The notes: a model not told the origin generated them from the letters alone. DNA of 11,685 nucleotides from QZKY01 sp964488675 (GCA_964488675.1 CAZAWA010000072.1:1-11685), one strand, 5' to 3'; shown: positions 1 to 6,316, numbered from the stretch's first letter. Translations and numbers: made by a program.

Positions 1-240
1 TATCGCTTGCGATATTTCGACTCTGACCCCGAATTTTCGCTGACCCCGAATTTTCCTGACTCCGAATTTTCTCCCGAATTTCCCAAGCTGGGGTCAGAGT
101 AATTTTCGCTGCGCGAAAAAAAACTGCTGACCCCGAATTTTCGCTGACCCTAATTTTCGCCGAATTTCCCACCAGGCTGCTGACCCCGAATTTTCCTGAC
201 TCCGAACTTACCACCAGGCTGCTGACTCCGATCACCTCCG
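1..240. repeat. Repeat island 1: tandem CTGACCCCGAATTTTC modules with an embedded hairpin element
   Basis: No gene is seen here. The stretch is built from about eight imperfect copies of a roughly 16-bp module, CTGAC(C/T)CCGAATTTTC, starting near 23, 40, 56, 127, 144, 180, 196 and 220 and partly degraded. The first 39 bases, which include the palindrome TATCGC-TT-GCGATA, are identical to 2264-2302. Bases 87-134 are identical to 2353-2400 and form a compact element: GGGGTCAG at 90-97, a 7-bp hairpin (103-109 with 113-119, loop TGC), an A-run, then CTGACCCC at 127-134. It lies just beyond the 3' end of the minus-strand gene ending at 314. The repeat may continue left of the window. RAYT/REP-like or MITE-like origin is inferred; no transposase is visible. 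Confidence 0.85.
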
Positions 241-313
241 CCCCTGCCTTCCCCCTTGCAGCGGGACGGGGCTGGCGCGCTGCATCGCATTCAAGCATAG
301 GCGCAATCCGCTT

Positions 314-1069
314 TTATTTTTTGTCGATGCGCTGCAGCACCTGATCAAGATCGGTGCCGTTCGAGTCCTTGAATAATATCCGCACTGGATACCATTCCAG
401 CGATGGCGCAAGCCACAAATCCAGTTGCTGTTGCTCCCTCGACGGGGAGGGAAGTTTGGAAATATGGATGGCAGTGACATTGCCCATGGGCGTGCTGACC
501 GTTTTTGGACCCATTACCCGAAACGACCAGATTTCTGCCTCTTTTCTGCCCGCGACAACAAATTTCAACTCGGAGCCGGGCGTGAGTCTATCGGGCGCGG
601 CGCGCGCAATCGACACCAGTTGCCACGAAATGCTGGTGCGGTCCTGCTCGCCACCCTTGATGGGATAGGTAGATGCAGACTCGCTGAAACGGATCATCCT
701 GTCTTCGCGCCCGAATGTGACCGTATGCGGCGGCTTGCGGAAGCGTTTTTCAGTCAGCTTCAGCGGTGCCAGGCCGTATTCGCTGACCGTGCCTTCGCTG
801 TGCGACGCCAGCATCGTGCCAAGCAGGCCCGCTTTTGTCTCGACGGCAATGTCGAAGCGGTTGCTGCTGGCCGTCCAGCGAATGCGCGTGTTGCCCTTGA
901 GCGTCAGCCCGCTATGCTTGGCCGTGACGGCGTAGAGCAGATCGGCGGACGGCGGCAGCTTGTGAGCCCGTTTCACGGCCGGGAGTTCGACCGCAGCGGA
1001 GAGCGATGCCAGCGCAAGCAGTGCGGCGAAAAAGCCTGCGATCAGAAGGCGGGGGCGAAATGAAAACAT
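314..1069 (-). CDS. DUF3108 family protein, secreted form without linker
   Basis: Encodes a 251-residue predicted periplasmic protein of unknown function. Residues 1 to about 26 form a typical signal peptide: FRPR, then a hydrophobic stretch, then a small-residue cleavage region near ASLSAA. The DUF3108 domain fills the rest. Conserved family features are visible: GGEQDRTSISWQL in the middle, a VAGRKEAEIW segment, and the C-terminal signature DLWLAPSLEWYPVR. It is a divergent paralogue of the two upstream genes. It lacks their membrane anchor and proline-rich linker, and its end (DLDQVLQRIDKK) departs from their LDL-LSEI ending. The start is well supported: AGGAG sits six bases before the ATG and directly follows the stop of the upstream gene, so the two are probably co-translated. 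No clear Rho-independent terminator follows. Confidence 0.88.
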   Translation of the reverse strand: MFSFRPRLLIAGFFAALLALASLSAAVELPAVKRAHKLPPSADLLYAVTAKHSGLTLKGNTRIRWTASSNRFDIAVETKAGLLGTMLASHSEGTVSEYGLAPLKLTEKRFRKPPHTVTFGREDRMIRFSESASTYPIKGGEQDRTSISWQLVSIARAAPDRLTPGSELKFVVAGRKEAEIWSFRVMGPKTVSTPMGNVTAIHISKLPSPSREQQQLDLWLAPSLEWYPVRILFKDSNGTDLDQVLQRIDKK

Positions 1070-1079
1070 GGCTGACTCC

Positions 1080-2123
1080 TCAAGGGGCCGGTTTGATCTC
1101 GGAGAGCGACAGGTCGAGAAAATCGCCGTTGGCGTTGGTGTAACGCAGTTTCACAGGATACCACTCATGCCCGGGCGCGAGCCAGACATCGAGCGACTGC
1201 TCATACGACCCCTTGCGCGCCGCCCGGCTCAGACGCCATGTGCGCACCTTGCCCAGCCCCGTTTCGACTTCCTCGATGCCGACAATGCGAACCTTCCACA
1301 CGACGGCATCACGAATGCCGGCCACGGCGATATCGAGCGTTGCGCCCGGCGTGAAACTGCCCCCATCGCGACGACCAATGCCGACCAGTTGCCATACGAT
1401 GCTGGCGCGATCCTGTTCGCCGCCTGGCCGCTCGTAAGCGAGGGAGGAAGACGAAAAACTGATGGTGTTGCGCTCGCGATGGAAATGCGTGTTGGTTTCT
1501 GCCCGGCGCATGCGTTTTTCGGCGTACACAATGGGCGACAGGCCGTGTCTGGGATCAATCGTGCCTTCGCTGCTGAAATTGAGCAGGCTCAGGAACAGGA
1601 TGTTGAATTCGCCCTTGACGCCAAAGCTGCTGCCGCTGGATTGCCACAGGATGCGACCCTTGCCGTAAATGTCCTGCCCCTTGTGCGAGGAATGGGCGTT
1701 GTAGCGCAGTTCGGCAGAGGGGGGCGGGTTGATTGCATAGTGGGGAAGCACCCCAAGCGAGAGCGGCCTGGGGGGGGTGTCCGTCGCTGCGACTTCAGCG
1801 GGAGGGGCATCGCCGGTAACAGGGGCTTCGGGGTTGGCAGAATCGTCCGGCGCGGCAGCGTCAGGTTTGGCAGACGAGGGCGTGGCGGCAGGCGCAGCTC
1901 GACGGGCAACACGCGGCCTGGGCGCTTCCTGCGCGGCAGGCGGCACGGGATTCAGGTGCAGATCGGCGCTGACCATTTGCGGCGCAGGTTCGTTCAGCGA
2001 AAAAATCGCAAACGGCGAGAGCGCCAAGCGGATCACGATCAGGTGCAGCAGCACGACAAAAAGCAGAAATGGCAGCCCGCGCCGGAGGGGCAAGGCGGCA
2101 AGGACGGGCGAAATTTTCAACAT
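1080..2123 (-). CDS. DUF3108 family protein, membrane-anchored with Pro/Ala-rich linker
   Basis: Encodes 347 residues of unknown function, predicted to be tethered to the inner membrane with the main domain in the periplasm. RR at 14-15 is followed by one hydrophobic helix at about 17-36. Residues about 45-134 are a low-complexity Pro/Ala/Asp linker, similar in style to TonB-type linkers. The DUF3108 domain starts near residue 135 (SAELRYN at 136-142) and contains GGEQDRASIVWQLVGIGRRD and the ending LDVWLAPGHEWYPVKLRYT. It aligns with the gene at 2456-3508 along its whole length, and the domain begins at the same residue number in both. The gene ends 10 bases before the next gene. No Shine-Dalgarno precedes its ATG; instead TAGACT lies six bases upstream, which may indicate a leaderless message. 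Confidence 0.88.
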   Translation of the reverse strand: MLKISPVLAALPLRRGLPFLLFVVLLHLIVIRLALSPFAIFSLNEPAPQMVSADLHLNPVPPAAQEAPRPRVARRAAPAATPSSAKPDAAAPDDSANPEAPVTGDAPPAEVAATDTPPRPLSLGVLPHYAINPPPSAELRYNAHSSHKGQDIYGKGRILWQSSGSSFGVKGEFNILFLSLLNFSSEGTIDPRHGLSPIVYAEKRMRRAETNTHFHRERNTISFSSSSLAYERPGGEQDRASIVWQLVGIGRRDGGSFTPGATLDIAVAGIRDAVVWKVRIVGIEEVETGLGKVRTWRLSRAARKGSYEQSLDVWLAPGHEWYPVKLRYTNANGDFLDLSLSEIKPAP

Positions 2124-2129
2124 GGAAGA

Positions 2130-2140
2130 AGTCTATACCA
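2130..2140 (-). promoter_or_regulatory. Candidate -10 element for the DUF3108 gene at 1080-2123
   Basis: On the minus strand the bases read TGGTATAGACT, which contains an extended-type -10 (TG-N-TATAGA) overlapping TAGACT. TAGACT ends six bases before the ATG at 2123. The same TAGACT at the same distance precedes the paralogue starting at 3508. A -10 this close to the start codon would give a leaderless transcript. No convincing -35 is seen. The call rests on pattern and on conservation between the two paralogues. Confidence 0.4.
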
Positions 2141-2217
2141 AACGGTCGCCAGCCGCGAAAACCGGCGTCGGCAGTCACAAAACCGGGGGCGGCAGTCGAA
2201 AACGAAGTTTCGGTGCA

Positions 2218-2261
2218 GGCTAACATGAGCGGAGCGAATGTTAAGCGGAGCGGCCGTAGCC
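2218..2261. repeat. Imperfect palindrome with duplicated AGCGGAGCG
   Basis: GGCTA at 2218-2222 pairs with TAGCC at 2257-2261. Inside, TAACAT (2221-2226) pairs with ATGTTA (2238-2243) around an 11-base loop, using an alternative fold. AGCGGAGCG occurs twice (2228-2236 and 2244-2252). It abuts the repeat module starting at 2263. No counterpart is seen elsewhere in the window, because copy 1 of the neighbouring module is cut off by the window edge. Confidence 0.5.
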
Positions 2262-2262
2262 A

Positions 2263-2448
2263 ATATCGCTTGCGATATTTCGACTCTGACCCCGAATTTT
2301 CGAATTTTCGAATTTCCCCCGAATTTTCGAATTTCCCCAGAATTTTCACCAGGCTGGGGTCAGAGTAATTTTCGCTGCGCGAAAAAAAACTGCTGACCCC
2401 TGTTTTCGCATTCCCCGAATTTTCGCAGCCCAGCTCAAAAAACGGCTG
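2263..2448. repeat. Repeat island 2, between DUF3108 genes
   Basis: This island fills most of the 332-base gap between two minus-strand genes. Bases 2264-2302 are identical to 1-39 (39 of 39), and 2353-2400 are identical to 87-134 (48 of 48). The stretch between them differs, being filled with GAATTTTC/GAATTTCCCC variants. The 8-bp stem AATATCGC-TT-GCGATATT lies at 2262-2279. The second element has GGGGTCAG (2356-2363), a hairpin (2369-2375 with 2379-2385, loop TGC), an A-run, and CTGACCCC (2393-2400). It is in the same orientation as island 1, so the two islands directly flank the DUF3108 gene pair at 314-2123. Confidence 0.85.
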
Positions 2449-2455
2449 GCAGCGA

Positions 2456-3508
2456 TCAGGTGTCCGGCACCAACGAGATTTCAGAAACAGTCAGGTCGAG
2501 GGTGTCGCCGTTTGCTTCGGTATAGCGCAGCTTGACCGGATACCATTCCCTGTCGGGCGCGAGCCAGAATTCAAGCGTCTGCTCCTGCGTGCCTGCCGGG
2601 GCAGCGCGCAGCAGATGCCACGCCTGGAGCTTGCCCAGGGGCGTCTCGATTTCTTCCAGCCCGACTATGCTGATCAGCCAGATGTCCGCGTTGTGTGTCC
2701 CGGCGACGAATAGCTGAAACTGTACGGCCGGCCGGAAGGTGCCGCCATCATGCCGTCCGATGCCGGACAGTTGCCAGATCACGCTGGCGGTGTCCTGTTC
2801 CCCGCCAAGTATGGGATGAGATTTCTGTGATTCAGAGAAACGGATAATCTGACCCTCGCGTTCGAAGCGGGCTTTTGCTTCAGGCTTATCGGGAAGCTTC
2901 TCGGTGTATGCCAGCGGCGAAATGCCGTGAGGCGGGTGGATGACGCCTTCGCTGAGAAACTGCAACGAATAGGCATCAGGCACGGTGAAGTCACCGTGGA
3001 TATTGGCATACTGGTTGTTGCTCCGCATCCAGAGCAGTCGCCCATTGCCGGAAACGGAATGTCCGCGCCGGTCAAGGCGCAGGTTGTAGCGCAGTTCGGC
3101 AGAAGGTGGCAGATCTGCCGGGAAAGAAGGCAAGTCACGGTTGCCTCTGGCGCTGGCGGCAGTCGGGGGATTGCTTGCCAGAGCAGGAGCGGTGACGGAA
3201 GGGGCGGGCAACGATGCGCCTTCCGCCATGCTGCCTGCCTTGGTGCGGGGAGTCTTTGGCGGCATTTCCGGAGACGGGTGCGGTGCCTGGGTGGTGTCGA
3301 GCTGCCGGTTGGGGGAAATTTTCGGGGGCGCGGGCGGGGAGAGCAGTTCGACCGGGACGGATGCTGTTGCGACGCTCCGGGAGAGCGGGGTGCGAAATCG
3401 CAGGAAGGCCCAGTCAATGACGAGCAGATGCAGCAGCACGACTGCGCCCAGTAGGAGCAGCCAGCGCTTTGCTGCCATGCCCACAAAATAAGAAAACCGT
3501 CTCGACAT
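2456..3508 (-). CDS. DUF3108 family protein, membrane-anchored with Pro-rich linker
   Basis: Encodes 350 residues, the first gene of the minus-strand DUF3108 series; function unknown. It has a short basic N-terminus, one hydrophobic helix at about residues 16-33, and a Pro/Ser/Ala-rich linker at about 50-133 with a TonB-like VPVELLSPPAPP start. The DUF3108 domain begins with SAELRYN at 136-142. Family hallmarks present include GGEQDTASVIWQLSGIGRHD, VAGTHNADIW and LEFWLAPDREWYPVKLRYT, then LDLTVSEI near the end. It closely resembles the gene at 1080-2123, suggesting a tandem duplication. The start at 3508 has no Shine-Dalgarno but has TAGACT six bases upstream. ATG at 3478 (residue 11) is a possible shorter start that would still keep the helix. 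Confidence 0.88.
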   Translation of the reverse strand: MSRRFSYFVGMAAKRWLLLLGAVVLLHLLVIDWAFLRFRTPLSRSVATASVPVELLSPPAPPKISPNRQLDTTQAPHPSPEMPPKTPRTKAGSMAEGASLPAPSVTAPALASNPPTAASARGNRDLPSFPADLPPSAELRYNLRLDRRGHSVSGNGRLLWMRSNNQYANIHGDFTVPDAYSLQFLSEGVIHPPHGISPLAYTEKLPDKPEAKARFEREGQIIRFSESQKSHPILGGEQDTASVIWQLSGIGRHDGGTFRPAVQFQLFVAGTHNADIWLISIVGLEEIETPLGKLQAWHLLRAAPAGTQEQTLEFWLAPDREWYPVKLRYTEANGDTLDLTVSEISLVPDT

Positions 3509-3514
3509 GAGTTC

Positions 3515-3520
3515 AGTCTA
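3515..3520 (-). promoter_or_regulatory. Candidate -10 (TAGACT) for the DUF3108 gene at 2456-3508
   Basis: On the minus strand TAGACT ends six bases before the ATG at 3508, exactly as in the paralogue at 2123, while the bases around it differ. It fits a TANNNT-type -10 and would place the transcript start at or next to the ATG. No good -35 match is seen. The call is based on the motif and its conserved spacing only. Confidence 0.35.
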
Positions 3521-3604
3521 AACGAATTGCCCGAGCGGAAAAGGGGCGTGCCTGCCGCAGTGCGCCCGTTCCGACAGGCGGCATGGCGTCGGGGATGAGT
3601 GGCA

Positions 3605-3632
3605 TGGAGACGCGCTTTACACGGACTATACT
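3605..3632 (+). promoter_or_regulatory. Candidate promoter for the minor-pilin operon
   Basis: TATACT at 3627-3632 is a good -10 hexamer. TGGAGA at 3605-3610 is a poor -35 at 16-base spacing. It lies 63 bases before the fimT ATG, in the 187-base divergent region. TTTACA at 3616-3621 is too close to serve as -35. A weak -35 suggests the promoter may need an activator, which is inference. Confidence 0.35.
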
Positions 3633-3695
3633 GAAGGGGCACGCGAGCTGCACCCGGCGATGGGCGGCTGCGCGTCTGACATCAAAGGGTCAGCC

Positions 3696-4265
3696 ATGAA
3701 GCGAGCACATGTCCAATGGTCGGTTTTGCGTCGGCACAGTCGGGGGGTGACCCTGATCGAGGCGCTGATTGTGCTGGTGATTATCGCTGTGCTGGCAGGT
3801 ATCGCCGCGCCGGATTTGCGGCGTCTGATCGATGATGTGCGGGTTTCCAATGCGACCAACGAATTCACCAACGCCATCAATCTGGCCCGAACCGAGGCGA
3901 TCAAAAAGGGCCGTCTGGTCACGGTTTGCCGCAGCACGAGCGCGGAATCCGGCGCGCCGTCGTGCAATACCGCAGGAGCAGACTGGCGTGTCGGCTGGCT
4001 GGTGTTTGTCGAGAGCAGTTCCACCGTAAATGTCGGCACCTATGAGGCAGGGGAAGAATTGCTGGCGCGGCGCGGGCCGTTTACGGGCGGCATCACGGCG
4101 CAGATGACAACGGCGAATGCCTGGATGACCTTCAACAGCACGGGAGAGCCGGTTGGCATGGCGAATTTCAGCCTCAATTTCAATTACGAGGGCGGTCATG
4201 CCCGCCAGATTTGCATGTCGCGCTCGGGAAGGGTCAGGGTGATCAAAGATGCGGTGTCTTGCTGA
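3696..4265 (+). CDS. fimT: GspH/FimT family minor pilin (FimT/FimU)
   Basis: Encodes a 189-residue minor type IV pilin/pseudopilin, first gene of the pilus operon. It is expected to be cleaved by PilD and to join the PilV-PilW-PilX priming complex that initiates pilus assembly. The leader is MKRAHVQWSVLRRHSRG (17 residues), cut after Gly17, giving mature VTLIEALIVLVIIAVLAG with the key Glu at +5. The GspH/FimT domain follows: INLARTEAIKKGRLVTVC in the helix region and FNSTGEPVG plus ICMSRSGRVRVI near the C-terminus. The ATG at 3696 has AAAGGG six bases upstream and gives a normal leader, so it is preferred to the ATG at 3660, which adds 12 residues. FimT and FimU cannot be told apart here; the position matches fimU of Pseudomonas. 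Confidence 0.92.
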   Translation: MKRAHVQWSVLRRHSRGVTLIEALIVLVIIAVLAGIAAPDLRRLIDDVRVSNATNEFTNAINLARTEAIKKGRLVTVCRSTSAESGAPSCNTAGADWRVGWLVFVESSSTVNVGTYEAGEELLARRGPFTGGITAQMTTANAWMTFNSTGEPVGMANFSLNFNYEGGHARQICMSRSGRVRVIKDAVSC

Positions 4266-4271
4266 ACGCCC

Positions 4272-4308
4272 AAGGGCTACGCCATGGCGCACAAGGGCGC
4301 GCAGGGTG
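4272..4308 (+). promoter_or_regulatory. Competing ribosome binding sites at the pilV start
   Basis: AAGGG at 4272-4276 lies seven bases before ATG 4284, the best-looking start locally, but that ATG is out of frame with PilV. A second AAGGG at 4293-4297 lies eight bases before GTG 4306, which is in frame and gives a 10-residue prepilin leader. The arrangement decides the start and raises the possibility of a frameshift between 4284 and 4330. Confidence 0.45.
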
Positions 4309-4842
4309 GCATTCGGCGCGCGCTATCAGATGGGAGCCGGGTTGATCGAGGTGCTTGTCGCGATAGTGATCGTTGCGTTTGCGCTGCTGGGCATGGCTGG
4401 CTTGCAGGTGTCATCGTTGCGCTACCAGAAAACGGCGCAGTTGCGCGGACTGTCGGCGCAGTATTCCGCCGAGATTGCGGATCGCATCCGCGCCAACATG
4501 ACGGGCGCTCTGAATGGCAACTATGTGACTGTCGCGGGCGACACCTACGCCGCCGGCGCTGGTGCCGATCCGGGCAATTGCACGGGCGGGGCGGTTCTCA
4601 CGCCCGCGCAGACCGCCGCTTGCGACATTTTCAGCTGGCGGCGCAACATGGATCGCAGCATGAGCGGCTGGGGCGAGATTACGGGCAATATTGCCAACGG
4701 TTTTGCCGTGACCATCTATTTCCGCGAACCCAACAAGCGGGATTACGACGACACGCAGGATGGCGGTTGTCGTGCCGCGGCTTTGGTCGGGGCGGACAAT
4801 CCGAACAGCGTGCGGTGCCTTGCGACGATGGTGACGCCATGA
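4306..4842 (+). CDS. pilV: Type IV pilus minor pilin PilV
   Basis: Encodes about 178 residues, a minor pilin of the priming/tip complex with FimT/U, PilW and PilX. The mature N-terminus is clear: MG cut before AGLIEVLVAIVIVAFALLGM, with Glu at +5 and the GLIEVLVA pattern and LLGMAGLQ stretch typical of PilV. The start is uncertain. GTG 4306 (AAGGG eight bases upstream) gives leader MAFGARYQMG. ATG 4249 would overlap fimT by 17 bases and give an unusually long 29-residue leader. ATG 4330 leaves a two-residue leader, which is too short. The strong site at ATG 4284 is out of frame. The stop overlaps the pilW start (ATGA at 4839-4842), so the two are probably translationally coupled. Confidence 0.88.
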   Translation: MAFGARYQMGAGLIEVLVAIVIVAFALLGMAGLQVSSLRYQKTAQLRGLSAQYSAEIADRIRANMTGALNGNYVTVAGDTYAAGAGADPGNCTGGAVLTPAQTAACDIFSWRRNMDRSMSGWGEITGNIANGFAVTIYFREPNKRDYDDTQDGGCRAAALVGADNPNSVRCLATMVTP

Positions 4843-5726
4843 AACTTCGACCAAACTCAAGCCGGGCGCAGGCTGGCGTCACCCTGATCGAGTTGATGGT
4901 GTCGATCACCATTGGCATGCTGGTGGTGCTGTTTTTGAGTTCGCTTTACCTCAGCAGCCGCACCAGCCACCGCATTACCGACGACAGCTCCAGAATGCAG
5001 GAAGAAGCGCGCGCGGCAATGAACCTGATCGGGCGCAACCTGTCGCAAGCAGGCTTTGGCCATCTGGTTTCTTCTGATCTGGGCAGTCTGGTTAACAAGG
5101 CTGATTTGACCGATATGGGCGGCGCCGGGCTAAGCGGGTGCGATTTTGGGTTTGCTGCTCCGGCGAATTTGACCAACACGGCCTGCGGCGCCGGAGGCCG
5201 GTCCGCTTTTGAGGTTGCCTACCGGGTAGAAAACACCGGTGCGGCGGGTGACGCCATCGGCTCCAATTCCGATTGCAACGGCCAGCTCGCGCCGATCGTG
5301 TCGGGCACGGACAGGGTGGCGGTCAACCGTTTCTACCTGAATACGGGTAACCGGACACTGAACTGCGTTGGCAACGGCGGCGGCGAACAGCCGCTGATCG
5401 GCAATGTCGATGACTTTCAGGTGCTTTACGGGATGTTTGTCCCGCCGGTAAATTCCCTGAAGTCCTACGATGATGACGGGTTTCGTTCTGTATCGCGCTA
5501 TGTGAATGCGGCTACCGTCGGCGCAGGCAACTGGGGCGATGTAGTGAGTGTCAGCGTGTGCATGGAGCTGAGCAGCCCCACCGACAATGTCATGACGCAG
5601 TCTCAGACCTACAGAAACTGTAACGACGCCAATGTGGTCGCGGCAGACCGCAGGCTGCATACTGTCATCCGGGGCGTTTATACGCTGCGCAACAGTGCCT
5701 CGGTGCGCAACACTTCGATAAGGTGA
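4839..5726 (+). CDS. pilW: Type IV pilus minor pilin PilW
   Basis: Encodes 295 residues, the large minor pilin of the PilV-PilW-PilX core, analogous to GspJ of type II secretion. The leader MKLRPNSSRAQAG (13 residues) is cut before VTLIELMVSITIGMLVVLFL, with Glu at +5. The first part of the mature protein continues as a long amphipathic helix (SRMQEEARAAMNLIGRNLSQAGFG), a characteristic PilW stretch. The C-terminal region contains GDVVSVSVCMEL and RRLHTVIRGVYTLRNS, typical of the family's end. The start overlaps the pilV stop by four bases and has only a weak upstream GGTG, which fits coupled translation. Several cysteines may form disulfides in the periplasm. Confidence 0.92.
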   Translation: MKLRPNSSRAQAGVTLIELMVSITIGMLVVLFLSSLYLSSRTSHRITDDSSRMQEEARAAMNLIGRNLSQAGFGHLVSSDLGSLVNKADLTDMGGAGLSGCDFGFAAPANLTNTACGAGGRSAFEVAYRVENTGAAGDAIGSNSDCNGQLAPIVSGTDRVAVNRFYLNTGNRTLNCVGNGGGEQPLIGNVDDFQVLYGMFVPPVNSLKSYDDDGFRSVSRYVNAATVGAGNWGDVVSVSVCMELSSPTDNVMTQSQTYRNCNDANVVAADRRLHTVIRGVYTLRNSASVRNTSIR

Positions 5727-5731
5727 TGACG

Positions 5732-6316
5732 ATGAAACCTCGCCTATTACCGATGGGTGGCAAACCAGCCGGTGCGCAGAGCGGCATTGTGTTGCCCGTG
5801 GTGCTGATTTTTCTGGTAATCATGATGTTGCTGGGGATTACGGCGATTCGCAATGTGACGCTGGAAGAGCGCATGGCGGGGAATTCGCGCTATCAGCAGC
5901 TTGCTTTTCAGGCGGGCGAGCTGGCCTTGCGCTCCTGTGAGGGGCAGGTTCTGGGAACGGCGGCAGGCCAGTTTTTCGATGTGCAGCCCAGTTTGCCGCT
6001 GGGCGCTGTGCCGGTGGTGGCGGGCGTCAGTGCGCCGTTTTGGGATCCGACCAGCGTAAACCAGCGCTGGGGGGACAACACCTTTGCCAGAGCCGTGGTC
6101 TTGCCGGCTGCCTATGGTGGTCTGATGACGGCGCAATGCATGGTGGAGCGACTGGCGCCGACGACGCCCAAACAGAAGGGCGGCTTGCCTTATTGCCCGT
6201 TCCGCGTCACGGCGCGGGTCAATGATGTTGTCACCAACAGCGGGGTGGTGGTGCTGTTGCAGAGTTACCTGATCGCTCCGCTGAATTCCGGCCGGAGTTG
6301 CCCGATCGCTCCCTGA
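5732..6316 (+). CDS. pilX: Type IV pilus minor pilin PilX
   Basis: Encodes 194 residues, a minor pilin of the tip complex and probable counterpart of GspK. The leader MKPRLLPMGGKPAGAQSG (18 residues) is followed by mature IVLPVVLIFLVIMMLLGI. Position +5 is Val rather than Glu, as in GspK-like tip subunits. The family signature NVTLEERMAGNSRYQQLAFQ and then AGELALRSCEG is clear. ATG 5732 is chosen because AAGG at 5720-5723 sits eight bases upstream. ATG 5726 and GTG 5723, both overlapping the pilW stop, are alternatives that add two or three residues. A 79-base gap follows before pilY1, with a small CCGCT-AA-AGCGG hairpin at 6340-6351 and no convincing promoter. Confidence 0.9.
   Translation: MKPRLLPMGGKPAGAQSGIVLPVVLIFLVIMMLLGITAIRNVTLEERMAGNSRYQQLAFQAGELALRSCEGQVLGTAAGQFFDVQPSLPLGAVPVVAGVSAPFWDPTSVNQRWGDNTFARAVVLPAAYGGLMTAQCMVERLAPTTPKQKGGLPYCPFRVTARVNDVVTNSGVVVLLQSYLIAPLNSGRSCPIAP

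Noticed and set aside
1..240. CRISPR array or plasmid iterons
   Set aside because: The repeats are short and degenerate without unique equal-length spacers, and there is no cas or rep gene nearby.
257..284. Hairpin TGCAGCG/CGCTGCA as terminator of the gene ending at 314
   Set aside because: The loop is 14 bases and no T-run follows on the minus strand, so Rho-independent termination is not supported.
425..1063. Long plus-strand open frame opposite the DUF3108 gene
   Set aside because: It is an antisense shadow in GC-rich DNA, with no recognisable domain; the minus strand carries the real gene.
2218..2261. Possible integron attC site
   Set aside because: The core sites do not fit RYYYAAC/GTTRRRY, the length is too short, and there is no integrase or cassette array.
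3598..3616. Sigma-54 promoter (TGGCAT ... GC) before fimT
   Set aside because: The GG-to-GC distance is off by one from the required spacing and the TTGC part is missing.
4284..4838. Long open frame through pilV continuing into pilW, as a separate or fused protein
   Set aside because: Its amino-acid sequence over pilV has no family features, while the pilV frame encodes a clear prepilin; the opening reflects GC-rich sequence. Only its start region is of interest.
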